Shown here one piece after another: positions 16,386 through 27,015 of a stretch of 64,000 bases of DNA (its first letter is position 1; the number at the start of each line of letters is the position of its first letter). Both the position numbers and the translations under genes were made by a program. Below the pieces are notes generated by a model. That model was not told the origin of the DNA. It made no database searches and saw nothing but the letters and a program-made list of their open reading frames with translations. Origin of the DNA: Erythrobacter tepidarius (GTDB taxonomy: Bacteria; Pseudomonadota; Alphaproteobacteria; Sphingomonadales; Sphingomonadaceae); assembly GCF_002155695.1 (NCBI RefSeq), contig NZ_MUYJ01000013.1:1-64000 (forward strand). The letters run 5' to 3'.

Positions 16386-17135
16386 CTAGGCCCCCATCAG
16401 CAGACGCACGCCCACCACCAGCACCAGCAGCGCGGTCAGCGAGCGGATCCAGTGGGGCGGCAGCAGGCGTACGGACAGCAGGCTGCCGATCTGGCCGCCG
16501 ATCGCCACGGCGACCAGCAGCGGCAGGCCCGCCTCGATCGCCGCGCCCAGCAGGGCGGGATCGTTCTTGCGCAGCTGTCCAGCAAGGCCGAACAGCGAGT
16601 TGACGAGAATGAACAGGCTCGCGCTCGCGGCGATCCCGCGCGGCTCGTGCCAACGCGCCAGATGCAACAGCGGCGCGAGGAAAATCCCCCCGCCGATCCC
16701 CACGAGGCCCGCGAAGTAACCCAGCGGCGCGGCAGCGAGCGGCATCCAGCGGGCAAAGCGCGTGGGCGTGTCGGCGGCCTGCTCGCGCACCGGGATCAGC
16801 ATGGTCAGGCTGGTCAGCACCAGACTGGCCCCTAGCAGCATCAGGAAGGTCGCCTCCTTGATCGGTGTCAGCCCACCGGCAAAGCTCGCCGGAGCGCCAA
16901 GCATCACGATCACCAGCGCCTTGCGCCATGGGGTCAAGCCCGCGCGGGCAAAGCGGATGGTCCCGCCGGTCACCACCACGATATTGCAGGCAAGGCTCAC
17001 CAGCGGCAGGAGGCGATAATCGAGCTTGGAGAGCGCCAGCAGCGCCGAATAGGTCGAACCTCCGCCGAAACCGACGCTGGCATAGAGCAATGCGGTGACG
17101 AAAAATCCCGCGGCAAGGACACCGATCAGCGACAT
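16386..17135 (-). CDS. TauE/SafE family sulfite exporter-like permease
   Basis: A 249-residue membrane protein with about eight hydrophobic segments. It carries the two family-type repeats, seen as GFGGGSTYSALLAL near residue 22 and GLVGIGGGIFLAPLL near residue 145. Members export sulfite, sulfoacetate or similar anions, and the substrate here is unknown. It is divergent from the acetyltransferase gene, with 57 bp between the starts, and convergent with tRNA-Asn. Confidence 0.88.
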   Translation of the reverse strand: MSLIGVLAAGFFVTALLYASVGFGGGSTYSALLALSKLDYRLLPLVSLACNIVVVTGGTIRFARAGLTPWRKALVIVMLGAPASFAGGLTPIKEATFLMLLGASLVLTSLTMLIPVREQAADTPTRFARWMPLAAAPLGYFAGLVGIGGGIFLAPLLHLARWHEPRGIAASASLFILVNSLFGLAGQLRKNDPALLGAAIEAGLPLLVAVAIGGQIGSLLSVRLLPPHWIRSLTALLVLVVGVRLLMGA

Positions 17136-17192
17136 CCTTGCGCCCTATCGCCGATTTTCCGCCGGTGCTAGGCAGGGTGCGAGGGGGTGCGC

Positions 17193-17801
17193 GTGGAACT
17201 CAGCATCGAATTGCCCGAAGCTATCCGCCGGGCCGGCCCTGCCGAGGCGCGGCGGATCGGGGAGATCACCGCCGAAGCATTTCGCGAAGATCCGTTCAGT
17301 CTTTGGCTGTTCCGCAATTTCGCCGGCATTCGGGCGCTGTTTCTGTTGCAGGCCAAGCATATCTATGTCCCGCGCGGGTTTTGCTACACCGCAGGCGATG
17401 ACGGCGCATGCATGTGGATGATGCCCGGCGGTGACAATGCCTTGCGGAGCGGTGATTACCTGCGCTTTGCCGCCCACACCCTGCTGGCATCGGGGCCGGG
17501 TGCGATCGTCAGGGCGATGAAAACCGGGCAGGCGATGGAGGCCCGCCATCCGGCTTTCCCCCATGCCTACCTGTTCAGCATCGGCGTACGCCCCCGCGCC
17601 CGCCACACCGGCCTCGGACGAAGGCTGATCGCTCCGGTGCTCGATGCCTGCGACCGCACGGGCACCCCTGCCTATCTCGAAAACTCGAACCGCGCCAATG
17701 CCGGGTTTTACGCCAGTTGCGGGTTCGAGATGCTGGGCGAGCCGATCCATCCGATGCCGGATAGCCCGCCCTTGCAACCGATGATCCGCGAGCCGCGCTG
17801 A
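17193..17801 (+). CDS. GNAT-family N-acetyltransferase
   Basis: A 202-residue protein with the acetyl-CoA binding pattern VRPRARHTGLGRRLI near residue 132 and the usual C-terminal NANAGFY-like segment (NRANAGFYASCGFEML). The substrate is unknown. I placed the start at the GTG at 17193 because GAGGGG lies about 6 bp upstream; a GTG at 17187 is directly against that ribosome binding site. It converges with secA, whose stop is 3 bp away. Confidence 0.85.
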   Translation: MELSIELPEAIRRAGPAEARRIGEITAEAFREDPFSLWLFRNFAGIRALFLLQAKHIYVPRGFCYTAGDDGACMWMMPGGDNALRSGDYLRFAAHTLLASGPGAIVRAMKTGQAMEARHPAFPHAYLFSIGVRPRARHTGLGRRLIAPVLDACDRTGTPAYLENSNRANAGFYASCGFEMLGEPIHPMPDSPPLQPMIREPR

Positions 17802-17804
17802 GAA

Positions 17805-20570
17805 TCAGACAATCGCGCGGGCCGACAATGCCCCATGGCAGTGCTTGTATTTCTTGCCGCTCCCACAAGGGCATAGCGCGTTGCGGCTAAGCCCGAGATG
17901 GGCATAGGGATCGCCCTGCGCATCCGCTCCGCCAGGCCCGACTTCCGCCGCCGGCGAGCCGGCAAGCGCGCCGAAAAGTTCGGGCCTTAGCTCCGATCCG
18001 TCGCCATCGGCCGAATCGTCCAGCCCGGTCAGCGGGTCGATATGGCCGGTGAGGAAATCGGGCAGTTCGGGGAGCGCCTGCGGCTGCGGCGGCTCGATCC
18101 TCAGCTCCGCGCGGAAGAGGATCTTGGTGACTTCCTCGCGCAGGTTGTCGAGCATCGTCTCGAACAGGCCGAAGGCTTCCTGCTTGTATTCGTTGATCGG
18201 CTGCTTTTGCGCAATCGAACGCATCCAGATCACCTGGCGTAGCGCATCGAGCGTGGCGAGGTGTTCCTTCCAGTGGTGATCGAGTTGGCGCAGCAGCACG
18301 TCCTTCTCGACAATCCGCCAGATCGCCGGATCGGAGCGGGCGATCTTTTCTTCCATCATCTTGTCGGTCAGGGTGCGCAGGCGTTCCTCGAGAAGTTCGG
18401 GCTCGACCGCGTCTTCCGCCAGCCATTCGTCGAAGGGCGCTTCGATGCCGAAGATTGCCTCGACCTTGGCCTTGAGGCCGGCAATGTCCCACTGTTCGGG
18501 GTAGGAGCCAGGTGGACAGGCGGTTCCGACCATGGTGTTGATGGTGTCGTGGCGCATGTCGATAACGACATCGTCGACCGCCTCGCTGTCCATGATCTCG
18601 GCGCGCTGCTCATAGACCACCTTGCGCTGGTCGTTCATCACGTCGTCGTATTGCACCACCTGCTTGCGCATCTCGTAGTTGCGCGCCTCGACCTTCTTCT
18701 GCGCGGTCTCAATCGCTTTGGAGAGCCACTTGGATGCGATCGCCTCGCCATCGGCGAGGTTGGAATTCATCATCTTGGCGAACAGCGTGTCGGGGCCGAA
18801 GATGCGGAGCAGATCGTCTTCGAGGCACAGGTAAAAGCGTGACAGGCCAGGGTCGCCCTGACGACCCGAGCGGCCGCGCAGCTGGTTGTCGATGCGGCGG
18901 CTTTCATGGCGTTCGGTGCCGAGAACGAACAGGCCGCCGGCGGCTTTCACGCGCTCTTTCTCCTCGGCGACTTCGGCGCGGATGCGGGCGATGGCGGCAT
19001 CGCGCTCGGGCCCTTCGGGCATATCGCGCAGCTCGTCGTTGATGCGGAACTCGGCATTGCCGCCGAGCTGGATATCCGTCCCGCGCCCGGCCATGTTGGT
19101 GGCGATGGTGACCGCGCCGAAACGGCCAGCCTGGGCCACGATATGGGCTTCCTGCTCGTGGAAGCGGGCGTTGAGCACCGAATGCTTGACCCCTTCCTTT
19201 TCGAGATACCGGCTGAGCAGTTCGGACTTCTCGATCGACACCGTGCCGACCAGCACCGGCTGGCCGATTTCCTGCTTTTCCTTGATCGCCTTGGCAATGG
19301 CCTGGAACTTGTCGGCGGTGTTCTTGTAGAACACGTCTTCCTCGTCGATCCGCGCCACCGGCAGGTTGGTGGGGATTTCGACCACGCCGACCTTGTAGAT
19401 GTCCCAGAATTCCGCCGCTTCGGTGGCGGCGGTGCCGGTCATGCCGGAAAGCTTGGGATACATCCGGAAATAGTTCTGGAAGGTGATCGAGGCCATGGTC
19501 TGGTTTTCCGGCTCGATCTTGACCCCTTCCTTGGCCTCGACCGCCTGGTGAAGGCCGTTCGACCAGCGCCGCCCCTCCATCATGCGGCCGGTGAACTCGT
19601 CGATGATGACGATCTTGCCGTCCTTGACGATGTAGTCGGTGTCGCGCTTGCGCGCGAAATTGGCGATCAGCGCCTGATCGAGGTGGTGGACGACCTGGGT
19701 GTTCTCGACGTCGTAGAGATTGCTGGTGGCAAGCAGGCCCCTTTCGAGCAGGATTTTCTCGACTTCCTCCAGCCCCTCTTCGGTCAGCTGGACGCGGCGC
19801 ACCTTCTCGTCGATGTCGAGCCATTCCTTCGGGATCTCGCGCGCAACGGCGTCGAGCGCGATGTAAAGATCGGATTTGTCCTCGGTGGGACCAGAGATGA
19901 TCAGCGGGGTACGGGCCTCGTCGATCAGAATCGAGTCGACTTCATCGACGATCGCGAAATTGAACGGGCGCTGCACCATCTGGCTGCGCTCGTGCTTCAT
20001 GTTGTCGCGCAGATAGTCAAAACCGAACTCATTGTTGGTGCCGTAGGTGATATCGGCGTGATAGGCGTCGCGCTTGGCCTCCTCTGGCATGCCGGGCACG
20101 ACCACCCCGACGGTGAGGCCAAGCCAGTTGTAGAGCCGTCCCATCTCGGTCGCGTCGCGGCGGGCAAGGTAATCGTTGACCGTCACGACGTGGACGCCCT
20201 TGCCTTCGATCGCGTTGAGATAGACCGCCAGCGTCGCCATCAGGGTCTTGCCCTCGCCGGTGCGCATCTCGGCGATCTCGCCGCGGTGGAGAACGATGCC
20301 GCCGATCAACTGGACATCGAAGTGTCGCATCCCGAACACGCGCACCGAAGCCTCGCGCACGGTGGCGAAGGCTTCGGGCAGGATGTCGTCGAGCGTCGCG
20401 CCGTTATCCACCAGCGCGCGCAACTTGGCAGTCTGGGCCTTGAGTTCATCGTCGGAAAGCCCCTGCATCTGGGGTTCCAGGGCATTGATCTGGGCGACGA
20501 TCTTGCGCAGCGACTTGATGTAGCGGTCGTTCGAGGAACCGAACAACGACTTGATGAGCGAATTGAACAT
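17805..20570 (-). CDS. secA: Preprotein translocase ATPase SecA
   Basis: A 921-residue motor ATPase that drives proteins through SecYEG. Walker A MRTGEGKT is near residue 105, and the helicase-type [19 protein letters not shown] near residue 212. The C-terminal zinc-binding SEC-C motif ([17 protein letters not shown]) is present, so SecB binding is possible. I chose the ATG at 20570 (MFNSLIK), the standard start; the frame extends upstream without homology. It is the only full-length gene on its strand between the acetyltransferase and a small exported protein. Confidence 0.97.
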   Translation of the reverse strand: MFNSLIKSLFGSSNDRYIKSLRKIVAQINALEPQMQGLSDDELKAQTAKLRALVDNGATLDDILPEAFATVREASVRVFGMRHFDVQLIGGIVLHRGEIAEMRTGEGKTLMATLAVYLNAIEGKGVHVVTVNDYLARRDATEMGRLYNWLGLTVGVVVPGMPEEAKRDAYHADITYGTNNEFGFDYLRDNMKHERSQMVQRPFNFAIVDEVDSILIDEARTPLIISGPTEDKSDLYIALDAVAREIPKEWLDIDEKVRRVQLTEEGLEEVEKILLERGLLATSNLYDVENTQVVHHLDQALIANFARKRDTDYIVKDGKIVIIDEFTGRMMEGRRWSNGLHQAVEAKEGVKIEPENQTMASITFQNYFRMYPKLSGMTGTAATEAAEFWDIYKVGVVEIPTNLPVARIDEEDVFYKNTADKFQAIAKAIKEKQEIGQPVLVGTVSIEKSELLSRYLEKEGVKHSVLNARFHEQEAHIVAQAGRFGAVTIATNMAGRGTDIQLGGNAEFRINDELRDMPEGPERDAAIARIRAEVAEEKERVKAAGGLFVLGTERHESRRIDNQLRGRSGRQGDPGLSRFYLCLEDDLLRIFGPDTLFAKMMNSNLADGEAIASKWLSKAIETAQKKVEARNYEMRKQVVQYDDVMNDQRKVVYEQRAEIMDSEAVDDVVIDMRHDTINTMVGTACPPGSYPEQWDIAGLKAKVEAIFGIEAPFDEWLAEDAVEPELLEERLRTLTDKMMEEKIARSDPAIWRIVEKDVLLRQLDHHWKEHLATLDALRQVIWMRSIAQKQPINEYKQEAFGLFETMLDNLREEVTKILFRAELRIEPPQPQALPELPDFLTGHIDPLTGLDDSADGDGSELRPELFGALAGSPAAEVGPGGADAQGDPYAHLGLSRNALCPCGSGKKYKHCHGALSARAIV

Positions 20571-20688
20571 TGGTGCAAATTGCCTTTGAAAAGGTGTGGC
20601 CCTTGAGCGGGCGGGCACGAATCCGTGCGGGAGAAGCGCAAGCGGCAGGAAGCGGCGCGGCGGCAGCGGGATATGAGCAAACGCGCGC

Positions 20689-20976
20689 CTATTCGTAGGC
20701 GCGTTCGATCCCCATCAACACCGGCAGGCGCAGCCATGCAGGCGGTGCCGGGCGGCTTTCGGGCGCAGCAAGGGCGCGGGTCGCCTGCAGGGTGCATGGT
20801 GCCGGTTGCCCGCTGACGCTCTCACTGCCCGATGCCTCATCGTCGGTGGCGGCGGCAATGCTGGCATTGCAGGCCAGCGCCTCGGCCAGCGACGAACCCA
20901 GAGACGCTTGCGCCGGGCTGGCAACCGCGACAAGGCCGGTAAGCAGAGCCAGAAGGGCGAAGAAATGCCGGGTCAT
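20689..20976 (-). CDS. Small exported protein of unknown function
   Basis: A 95-residue protein with a clear Sec signal peptide ([20 protein letters not shown], cleavage after about residue 24). The mature part is short, with two Cys, Ser/Ala-rich low-complexity sequence and a C-terminal [11 protein letters not shown] segment. I recognise no family. An upstream in-frame start would add 30 residues without a signal and is less likely. A GC-rich hairpin (about 20681-20706) overlaps its stop. It sits between secA and the divergent argJ. Confidence 0.65.
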   Translation of the reverse strand: MTRHFFALLALLTGLVAVASPAQASLGSSLAEALACNASIAAATDDEASGSESVSGQPAPCTLQATRALAAPESRPAPPAWLRLPVLMGIERAYE

Positions 20977-21064
20977 GGTGCACGCTAGATAGGCAAATAA
21001 GCGAGGCTCGTCCACCAGCTTTGCCGATTTACTGTGACCGGGCGCGTGCCTAGAGGGCTTTGCC

Positions 21065-22291
21065 ATGCAGATCGACCGCTCGCCCCTTGCCCGCCCCTTC
21101 CCCCAACTGCCCGCGATTGCCGGGGTCAGCCTGCGTGTCGCGCGGGCAGGTTACAAGGATTGGGATCGCGCCGACTTGACCTATGTGCAGCTGGCCGAAG
21201 GCACCAGCGTGGCGGGTGTCTTCACCAAGAGCGCCTGCGCCTCGTCCGAGGTGGAACTGGGCCGCGCCAACATCGCGCAGGGCGCTGCGCGTGCATTGAT
21301 TGTCAATGCCGGCAATTCCAACGCCTTTACCGGCTGGCGCGGGCGCGAGGCGGTCGAGGCGATCATGCATCAGGTTGCTGCGGCACTGGATTGCCCGCCG
21401 GAACAGGTGTTCGTCTCCTCGACCGGCGTGATCGGCGTGCCGCTGCCCAAGGACAAGGCGCGCGCCGGGATCGCCGCGGCGCTGGTGGCCGAGCCGTGTG
21501 GCTGGGAAGATGCGGCACAGGCGATCGGCACGACCGACACCTTCGCCAAGGGCGCAGGCGCAAGCGCGATGGTGGGCGAAGCGCGCATCGAAATCGCGGG
21601 GATCATCAAGGGCTCCGGCATGATCGCACCCGACATGGCAACCATGCTCGGATACATCTTCACCGATGCCGATGTCGCACCCGCCTTCCTTCAGGAAACG
21701 CTCGATCGCGCCAATGCCGCGACCTTCAGCTGCATCACGGTCGATGGAGACACTTCGACGAGCGACACGGTGATGGTCTTCGCCACGGGCAAGGCCGGCA
21801 ATCGGCGGATCACCGGCTGGGACAGCCCCGGAGCGGATGCCTTTGCCGCCGCGCTCGCGGACGTGTGCCGCCAGCTCGCGCAGCTCGTCGTGCGCGATGG
21901 CGAAGGCGCGCGCAAGTTCGTCACCATCCGCGTCTCCGGCGCGGTCAGCGATGACAGCGCGCGCCGCGTGGGCCTGGCCATCGCCAACTCGCCGCTGGTC
22001 AAGACCGCGATCGCGGGCGAGGATGCCAATTGGGGCCGCGTCGTCATGGCGGTGGGCAAAGCGGGCGAACCGGCCGACCGCGACCGGCTTTCGATCGCTT
22101 TCGGCGGCATCTGGGCTGCCCGTCAGGGCTTGCCGGTCGAAGACTATGACGAGGCGCCCGTGGCCGCGCACCTCAAGGGTGAGGAGATCGACATCGCGGT
22201 CGATCTCGGCCTCGGTGAGGGCCGGGCGACCGTTTGGACCTGCGATCTCACCCACGGCTACATCGCGATCAACGCGGATTACCGCTCGTGA
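21065..22291 (+). CDS. argJ: Bifunctional glutamate N-acetyltransferase / amino-acid acetyltransferase ArgJ
   Basis: A 408-residue enzyme of arginine synthesis that transfers acetyl from N-acetylornithine to glutamate. The autocleavage site is visible in the conserved segment GSGMIAPDMATMLGYIFTDA near residue 190, where the new N-terminal Thr (ATML) is the nucleophile. The protein is made as one chain that cleaves itself. The GTGA at 22288-22291 overlaps the start of the next gene, so the two are translationally coupled. Confidence 0.95.
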   Translation: MQIDRSPLARPFPQLPAIAGVSLRVARAGYKDWDRADLTYVQLAEGTSVAGVFTKSACASSEVELGRANIAQGAARALIVNAGNSNAFTGWRGREAVEAIMHQVAAALDCPPEQVFVSSTGVIGVPLPKDKARAGIAAALVAEPCGWEDAAQAIGTTDTFAKGAGASAMVGEARIEIAGIIKGSGMIAPDMATMLGYIFTDADVAPAFLQETLDRANAATFSCITVDGDTSTSDTVMVFATGKAGNRRITGWDSPGADAFAAALADVCRQLAQLVVRDGEGARKFVTIRVSGAVSDDSARRVGLAIANSPLVKTAIAGEDANWGRVVMAVGKAGEPADRDRLSIAFGGIWAARQGLPVEDYDEAPVAAHLKGEEIDIAVDLGLGEGRATVWTCDLTHGYIAINADYRS

Positions 22292-23082
22292 GCGCGCTCG
22301 ATGACGAGATCCGCGATCTGATGCGCTTCGCCGCGCAGCGCGCCATGCTGCCGCGTTTCCGCGCCTTGGCCGCGCATGAAGTCGCACTGAAGGGAAAGGA
22401 TGATCCGGTCACCATCGTCGACCGCGAGGTCGAAAGCTTCCTTACCGAGGCCCTGACCAGACTGGCGCCGGGCGTTGCCGTGGTGGGCGAGGAAGCCGCG
22501 CATGCCGACCCGGCGGTGCTCGAGCACCTCTCGCGCCAGTGCTGGATCATCGATCCGCTCGACGGCACGGCGAATTTCGCCGAAGGCAGGGAGCCGTTCG
22601 GCATCATCGTTGCGCTCGCCGATGCGGGCGAGACGGTCGCAGGCTGGATATACGATCCGGTAAAAGACCGCTTCTGCCATGCTCGGCGCGGCGCAGGGGC
22701 CTTCGTCAACGGCGAGAAGATCGCGTCGCGCACCACCGGCCAGCAGCCGCCCGTCACCGCCGTGAGCCGCATCTTCCTCACCCCCGAACAGTGCCGACAA
22801 GTCGATGCAAGGCTCGCCCCGCACTATAGGCTGGTCGACATCCCGCGCTGCGCTGCCGAGCAATATCCCCGCCTTGCGCTGGGCGAAAACGACATCTCCA
22901 GCTTTCAGCGCACGCTCGCCTGGGATCATGCGGCCGGGGTGCTGTGGCTCAACGAAGCCGGCGGCAAGGCTGCGCGGCTCGATGGCAGCCCCTACCGGGT
23001 GGACGAGCAGGACAAGCCCGGCCTCGTGGGGGCCTCCAGCCCGAGGATCTGGGACGAATTTGTCCGCCGCGTGCTCGCCTAG
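22288..23082 (+). CDS. Inositol monophosphatase family protein (possible histidinol-phosphatase)
   Basis: A 264-residue metal-dependent sugar-phosphatase. The metal-binding sites are DREVESF, GEE, IDPLDGTANF near residue 87 and WDHAAG near residue 213. The family includes inositol-1-phosphatases, 3',5'-bisphosphate nucleotidases and HisN-type histidinol phosphatases; sequence alone does not settle which. Coupling to argJ by a 4-bp overlap makes an amino-acid-related role such as HisN plausible. The GTG at 22288 is the start. Confidence 0.85.
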   Translation: MSALDDEIRDLMRFAAQRAMLPRFRALAAHEVALKGKDDPVTIVDREVESFLTEALTRLAPGVAVVGEEAAHADPAVLEHLSRQCWIIDPLDGTANFAEGREPFGIIVALADAGETVAGWIYDPVKDRFCHARRGAGAFVNGEKIASRTTGQQPPVTAVSRIFLTPEQCRQVDARLAPHYRLVDIPRCAAEQYPRLALGENDISSFQRTLAWDHAAGVLWLNEAGGKAARLDGSPYRVDEQDKPGLVGASSPRIWDEFVRRVLA

Positions 23083-23086
23083 GCGA

Positions 23087-23407
23087 TCACAATTCGCTTT
23101 CAAGCCATGCCTTGAGCTGGCCCTTGGGCGCCGCACCAAGCCTCTGCGCAACCGGCTTGCCATTCTTGTAGAGCACCATGAGCGGAATCGACTGGACGCC
23201 GATCTGCGCGGGCGTGTCGGTGTTTTCCATGATGTCCATCTTGGCGATCACCACCTTGCCGGCCAGCTCGTCGCTGATTTCCTCAAGCGCGGGCGCGATC
23301 ATCTTGCATGGGCCGCACCAGTCGGCCCAAAAATCGACCAGCACGGGCGTTTCGCTATCGAGCACGTCGCGCTGGAAGCTCGCATCGGTGACTTTGACGG
23401 TGGCCAT
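23087..23407 (-). CDS. trxA: Thioredoxin
   Basis: A 106-residue classical thioredoxin with active site WCGPCK near residues 30-35, the buried Asp in FWADWCG, and the cis-Pro in IPLMVL near residue 75. It is the downstream gene of the run divL-like - tsaE - amgK - murU - addB - addA, 71 bp after addA. It converges with the inositol-phosphatase-like gene. Confidence 0.96.
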   Translation of the reverse strand: MATVKVTDASFQRDVLDSETPVLVDFWADWCGPCKMIAPALEEISDELAGKVVIAKMDIMENTDTPAQIGVQSIPLMVLYKNGKPVAQRLGAAPKGQLKAWLESEL

Positions 23408-23478
23408 TTCGCTATCTCCTTATGCGTGCCAGCATAGGAGCGGGCCGCGGTGCATTGCAATCTAGTGAGGGCGGGTTT

Positions 23479-26400
23479 TCACGCAATATCCGGCAGGGGC
23501 AAGGTTTGCTGCGGGATATGCAAGGCCTGCTTGTGGCCGGCCAGCGCCTGCGGATCGCATTCGAACAGCACCGGCACATGGGTGTAGAGCACGCCTGCGC
23601 GAACCTCGCGGCCCGGATAGATGGCTTCGAGCGCCGCGACATAGGCTGCCATCTGCCGGAGCGTGGCGCGCGGAATATCGGCGGGGCTGGCGGGTGGACG
23701 GCGGGTGGTCTTGAAATCGACCACGGTGATCGCGTGCTCCTCGATCAGCAGCCGGTCGGCGGTGCCGGAGACGACCACGCCATCGACAATCGCGGCGAGC
23801 GGCACTTCGGCCAGCGCTGCGCCGGAAAAGATCGCGGCAAAGACGGGATGATCGAGCACACCGAGCGCAGCGCCGAGTATTTCGGCCCGCGCGGCCGCGG
23901 GCAGATCGCCGGCCTGCCGTTCGAGCCAGCGGTGCGCGGCCTTCTCGCGTTCCTGCGCAGGCACATCGGGCAGACGCTCGAGCAGTTTGTGGATCAGGCT
24001 GCCGCGTCGCGCGGCATCGCGGGCGGCCTCGACCGGCAGCGGCGGCTCGGCACCCCCCTCCTCGCCCGCAGCCGAGGGGACGAGCGGACGGGGCGGGCGC
24101 GGTTCGAGGCCAACCGGGGTCGTCATCCAGTTCGGCAGATCGGGTAGGGTCTCGCCTGCATCGGCGCTGTCATCGGCCTCCAGCGGCGCGGCCCTCTGGC
24201 CCCATTCCTTGCGCCAGCCCCACACGGGATCAGCTAGCGCCTCACCCTCGAACAGCGGGGCGAGCCGGGCATACCAACTGTCATCGTGCGGCGCGCCGGC
24301 CTTGGCCTCGATCTTGTTCAGCGACCCGCCGATGAACAGCGCTTCCTCGGCGCGGGTCAGCGCAACATAGAGCAGCCGCCAATGTTCCTGCTGCGCCGAG
24401 CGTCTGGCGGCTTCTTCCGCGGCGCTGACCCGCCCTGCCTTCTCCTGCTTGGCGAGCGGCGGCACCGGCACCTTGCGCTTGCGATCCGAACCCAGCCCGA
24501 AGGGATCATCCTCGAGCGCGATATCGCCCGGTTCGCCAGGCGCGCCAGTGGCATCGGCAAGGATCACGATCGGCGCCTGAAGCCCCTTGGAGCCATGCAC
24601 CGTCATCACCCGCACCTGCCCGCTTGCGCTGTCCGGATCGCGCTTCAGATCGCCCGTCCCCGCGTCGAACCAGGTCAAAAACCCGGACAGGCTCGGCCAA
24701 TGCTCGGCCTCGTAGGCGAAGGCGGCGTTGATCAGTTCGTCGAGCGGATCATTGGCCTCGCTCCCCAGCCGCTCGACCAGCCGGGCGCGCCCCTGCCAGG
24801 GACCGTTCAGCAGCCAGGATATGAGCGCCTGCGGGGTGAGGAAATCGGCCCGGCGCAGCAAATCGCGCAGCTTCTGCGCGGTTTCGGCAACCAGGGGCGG
24901 TGCATCCTCGCGCTTGAGGTGATCCCACAAGCGCTGCTCCGCATCGCGCGGCACGTGCTGGAGGATGTCATCCTGGCTCCACCCGATCAGCGGGGAGGCG
25001 AGCAGGTTCGCAAGACTGAGGTCGTCCTGGGGCTGCGCGGCAAAGCGCAGGCCCGCCAGGACGTCTTTCACCGCCAGCGGCGCGCCCAGCCGCAGCCGGT
25101 CGATCCCCGCCACGGGAACGCCGCGCGCGTGGAGCTTGCTGACGATCTGCGCGGCCAGTTCCTTGCGCTGGCGCACGAGCACCATGATATCGCCCGCCCG
25201 CGCATGGCGGCGCGCGCCCTTCGCCAGCACGAAAGGCTCGCTGCCGCTGAGCCAGCGCTCCACCTGCTCGGCGATCTTGTCGGCGAGCAGGGTATCGTTG
25301 CGCGGCACCCAGTCGCGCTCGCTCCCGGGATCCTCATCTTCCTCTTCATGTCCCGCGCCGGGCGAGACGAACACCGGCGGCCACAACGTGACCAACCCAG
25401 GACGCTCGGTGCCGACATGCTGTGCCGGGGCCTTGTCCAGCCCGAAGGCGTCAAAGCCGAGCCGCTCGATCATGCGGTTGACGAAGCCGAGCACGATATC
25501 TGCCGTGCGGTAGGACTTGCCGAGATCGAGATCCCGCCAGTCCGGCTCGCGGCGGTTGGTGCGGCTGGCGCGAATGCCCTGCCGCGCCGCCGTGATGCGG
25601 GCGTGGATGCGCTCCTTGGCCCGGGCGAAGTTTTCCGGACTGGTCCCCTGAAAGCCGAAGATCGCCTGCTTGTAATCGCCCACGGTGAAGATCGTGCGCA
25701 GCTTGTCGCCGCGGGCGCTTTCGCCGGTGAAGAAGTCGTCGATCAGCGCCTCGACGATGTCCCACTGGCTCCGGTTGGTGTCCTGCGCTTCATCGATCAG
25801 GATGTGATCGAAGCGCCGATCGAGCTTGTAGCGGATCCAGTCGGCAGCCTCGGACCGGCCGAGCAGCAGCGCCGCCTTGCGGATCAGATCGGCGAAATCC
25901 AGCCAGCCATCCCGCGCCTTGCGCGCTTCCCAGCGCACGGCGAAGGCCCGCCCGATTTCGAGCGCGCTGGTGACGATCTCGGCGCAGGCAAGCAGCGCGC
26001 GGCGTTCCTCGACCAGCCGCACAGCCCCCGCGATTTCCTCCTGCCGCACGGGCAGCTGCGAATCGATCTTGGCTGCTCCCTCCATCTTGCGCGGATCGCC
26101 GTCCTTCTTGAGCAAGGTGGTATAGAAGCCCGCCATGGCCTCGGCACGGGCCGGCCCGTTGAGCACGAGCCATCGCCGGATGAAGGCGGCGGCCTCCTGC
26201 CCGGTCTTGGCTTTCCAGCCATCGAGCGCGGGCAGCATCGCTTCGAGCTGGTGATCGGGAAAGACAGCAGGATCAAGCGGCGCGTTCGCCCAGGCCTCGT
26301 CGGCATCGGCTGGCATGTCCAGCAGCTGGCGCACCCGCGCGGCCATGGGCGATTGCCAGGCGTCCGGCCCCTCCCACAGCTCCTGTGCCGCGACCGCCCG

Positions 26401-27015
26401 CATCAGCCAATCATGCAGGGCACCGGGATCCCTGCGGGTGGTGAACTGGGTCAGGCCATCGAGGATGCGCCGGTCGTTGGTCGCCTCCGCCTCCTCGACC
26501 ATCTCGGTCAGAACCTCGCGCGCCAACAGGTCACGGCTGCGATCATCCAGCACCCGCGTCCCCGGCGCGAGGCCCGCCTCCTCGGGAAAATTACCGATCA
26601 GATATTGCGCGAAGGCATGGATCGTATCGATCCTCAGGCCCCCGCCGGGACAATCGAGGACGCTGGCAAACAGGCTGCGCGCGCGGTCGCGGGTCGCATC
26701 GTCCTGCGGGGCCCCAAGATAGCCAAGTTCCCTGAATAAGACGGTTTCCGGCAGCCGCACCCAGCGGGCCAGCACCGCGTTGATGCGGTTCGCCATCTCC
26801 GCGGCGCCAGCCTTGGTGAAGGTAAGGCACAGGATCTGCGAAGGCTCGACATCGGGGCGCAGCAGCAAGCGCAGCACACGCGCGGAGAGCACCTGCGTCT
26901 TGCCCGTCCCGGCCGAGGCGGACAGCCAGACATTCGCTTCGGGCTCGGCGGCGGCAAGCTGGTTGTCCTCGAGCGGGAAGACAAGGCCGCGGCCTGACAT
27001 GGCCCCCGCGCTCAT
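23479..27015 (-). CDS. addA: Double-strand break repair helicase-nuclease AddA
   Basis: An 1178-residue UvrD-type helicase with Walker A SASAGTGKTQVLSARVLRL near residue 35, DEAQDTNRSQWD near residue 400, and a C-terminal RecB-like nuclease with GTADRLL and VVDFKTTRR. It works with AddB to process breaks for RecA. The ATG at 27015 overlaps the addB stop as ATGA. This is the alphaproteobacterial AddAB type, used instead of RecBCD. An in-frame start 12 residues upstream is possible. Confidence 0.95.
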   Translation of the reverse strand: MSAGAMSGRGLVFPLEDNQLAAAEPEANVWLSASAGTGKTQVLSARVLRLLLRPDVEPSQILCLTFTKAGAAEMANRINAVLARWVRLPETVLFRELGYLGAPQDDATRDRARSLFASVLDCPGGGLRIDTIHAFAQYLIGNFPEEAGLAPGTRVLDDRSRDLLAREVLTEMVEEAEATNDRRILDGLTQFTTRRDPGALHDWLMRAVAAQELWEGPDAWQSPMAARVRQLLDMPADADEAWANAPLDPAVFPDHQLEAMLPALDGWKAKTGQEAAAFIRRWLVLNGPARAEAMAGFYTTLLKKDGDPRKMEGAAKIDSQLPVRQEEIAGAVRLVEERRALLACAEIVTSALEIGRAFAVRWEARKARDGWLDFADLIRKAALLLGRSEAADWIRYKLDRRFDHILIDEAQDTNRSQWDIVEALIDDFFTGESARGDKLRTIFTVGDYKQAIFGFQGTSPENFARAKERIHARITAARQGIRASRTNRREPDWRDLDLGKSYRTADIVLGFVNRMIERLGFDAFGLDKAPAQHVGTERPGLVTLWPPVFVSPGAGHEEEDEDPGSERDWVPRNDTLLADKIAEQVERWLSGSEPFVLAKGARRHARAGDIMVLVRQRKELAAQIVSKLHARGVPVAGIDRLRLGAPLAVKDVLAGLRFAAQPQDDLSLANLLASPLIGWSQDDILQHVPRDAEQRLWDHLKREDAPPLVAETAQKLRDLLRRADFLTPQALISWLLNGPWQGRARLVERLGSEANDPLDELINAAFAYEAEHWPSLSGFLTWFDAGTGDLKRDPDSASGQVRVMTVHGSKGLQAPIVILADATGAPGEPGDIALEDDPFGLGSDRKRKVPVPPLAKQEKAGRVSAAEEAARRSAQQEHWRLLYVALTRAEEALFIGGSLNKIEAKAGAPHDDSWYARLAPLFEGEALADPVWGWRKEWGQRAAPLEADDSADAGETLPDLPNWMTTPVGLEPRPPRPLVPSAAGEEGGAEPPLPVEAARDAARRGSLIHKLLERLPDVPAQEREKAAHRWLERQAGDLPAAARAEILGAALGVLDHPVFAAIFSGAALAEVPLAAIVDGVVVSGTADRLLIEEHAITVVDFKTTRRPPASPADIPRATLRQMAAYVAALEAIYPGREVRAGVLYTHVPVLFECDPQALAGHKQALHIPQQTLPLPDIA

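Noticed and set aside
18906-20606. A 566-residue plus-strand open frame
   Set aside because: It lies antisense to secA and is explained by GC-rich codon bias. secA is unambiguous.
24286-26739. An 817-residue plus-strand open frame
   Set aside because: It is antisense to addA, which carries all expected helicase and nuclease motifs.
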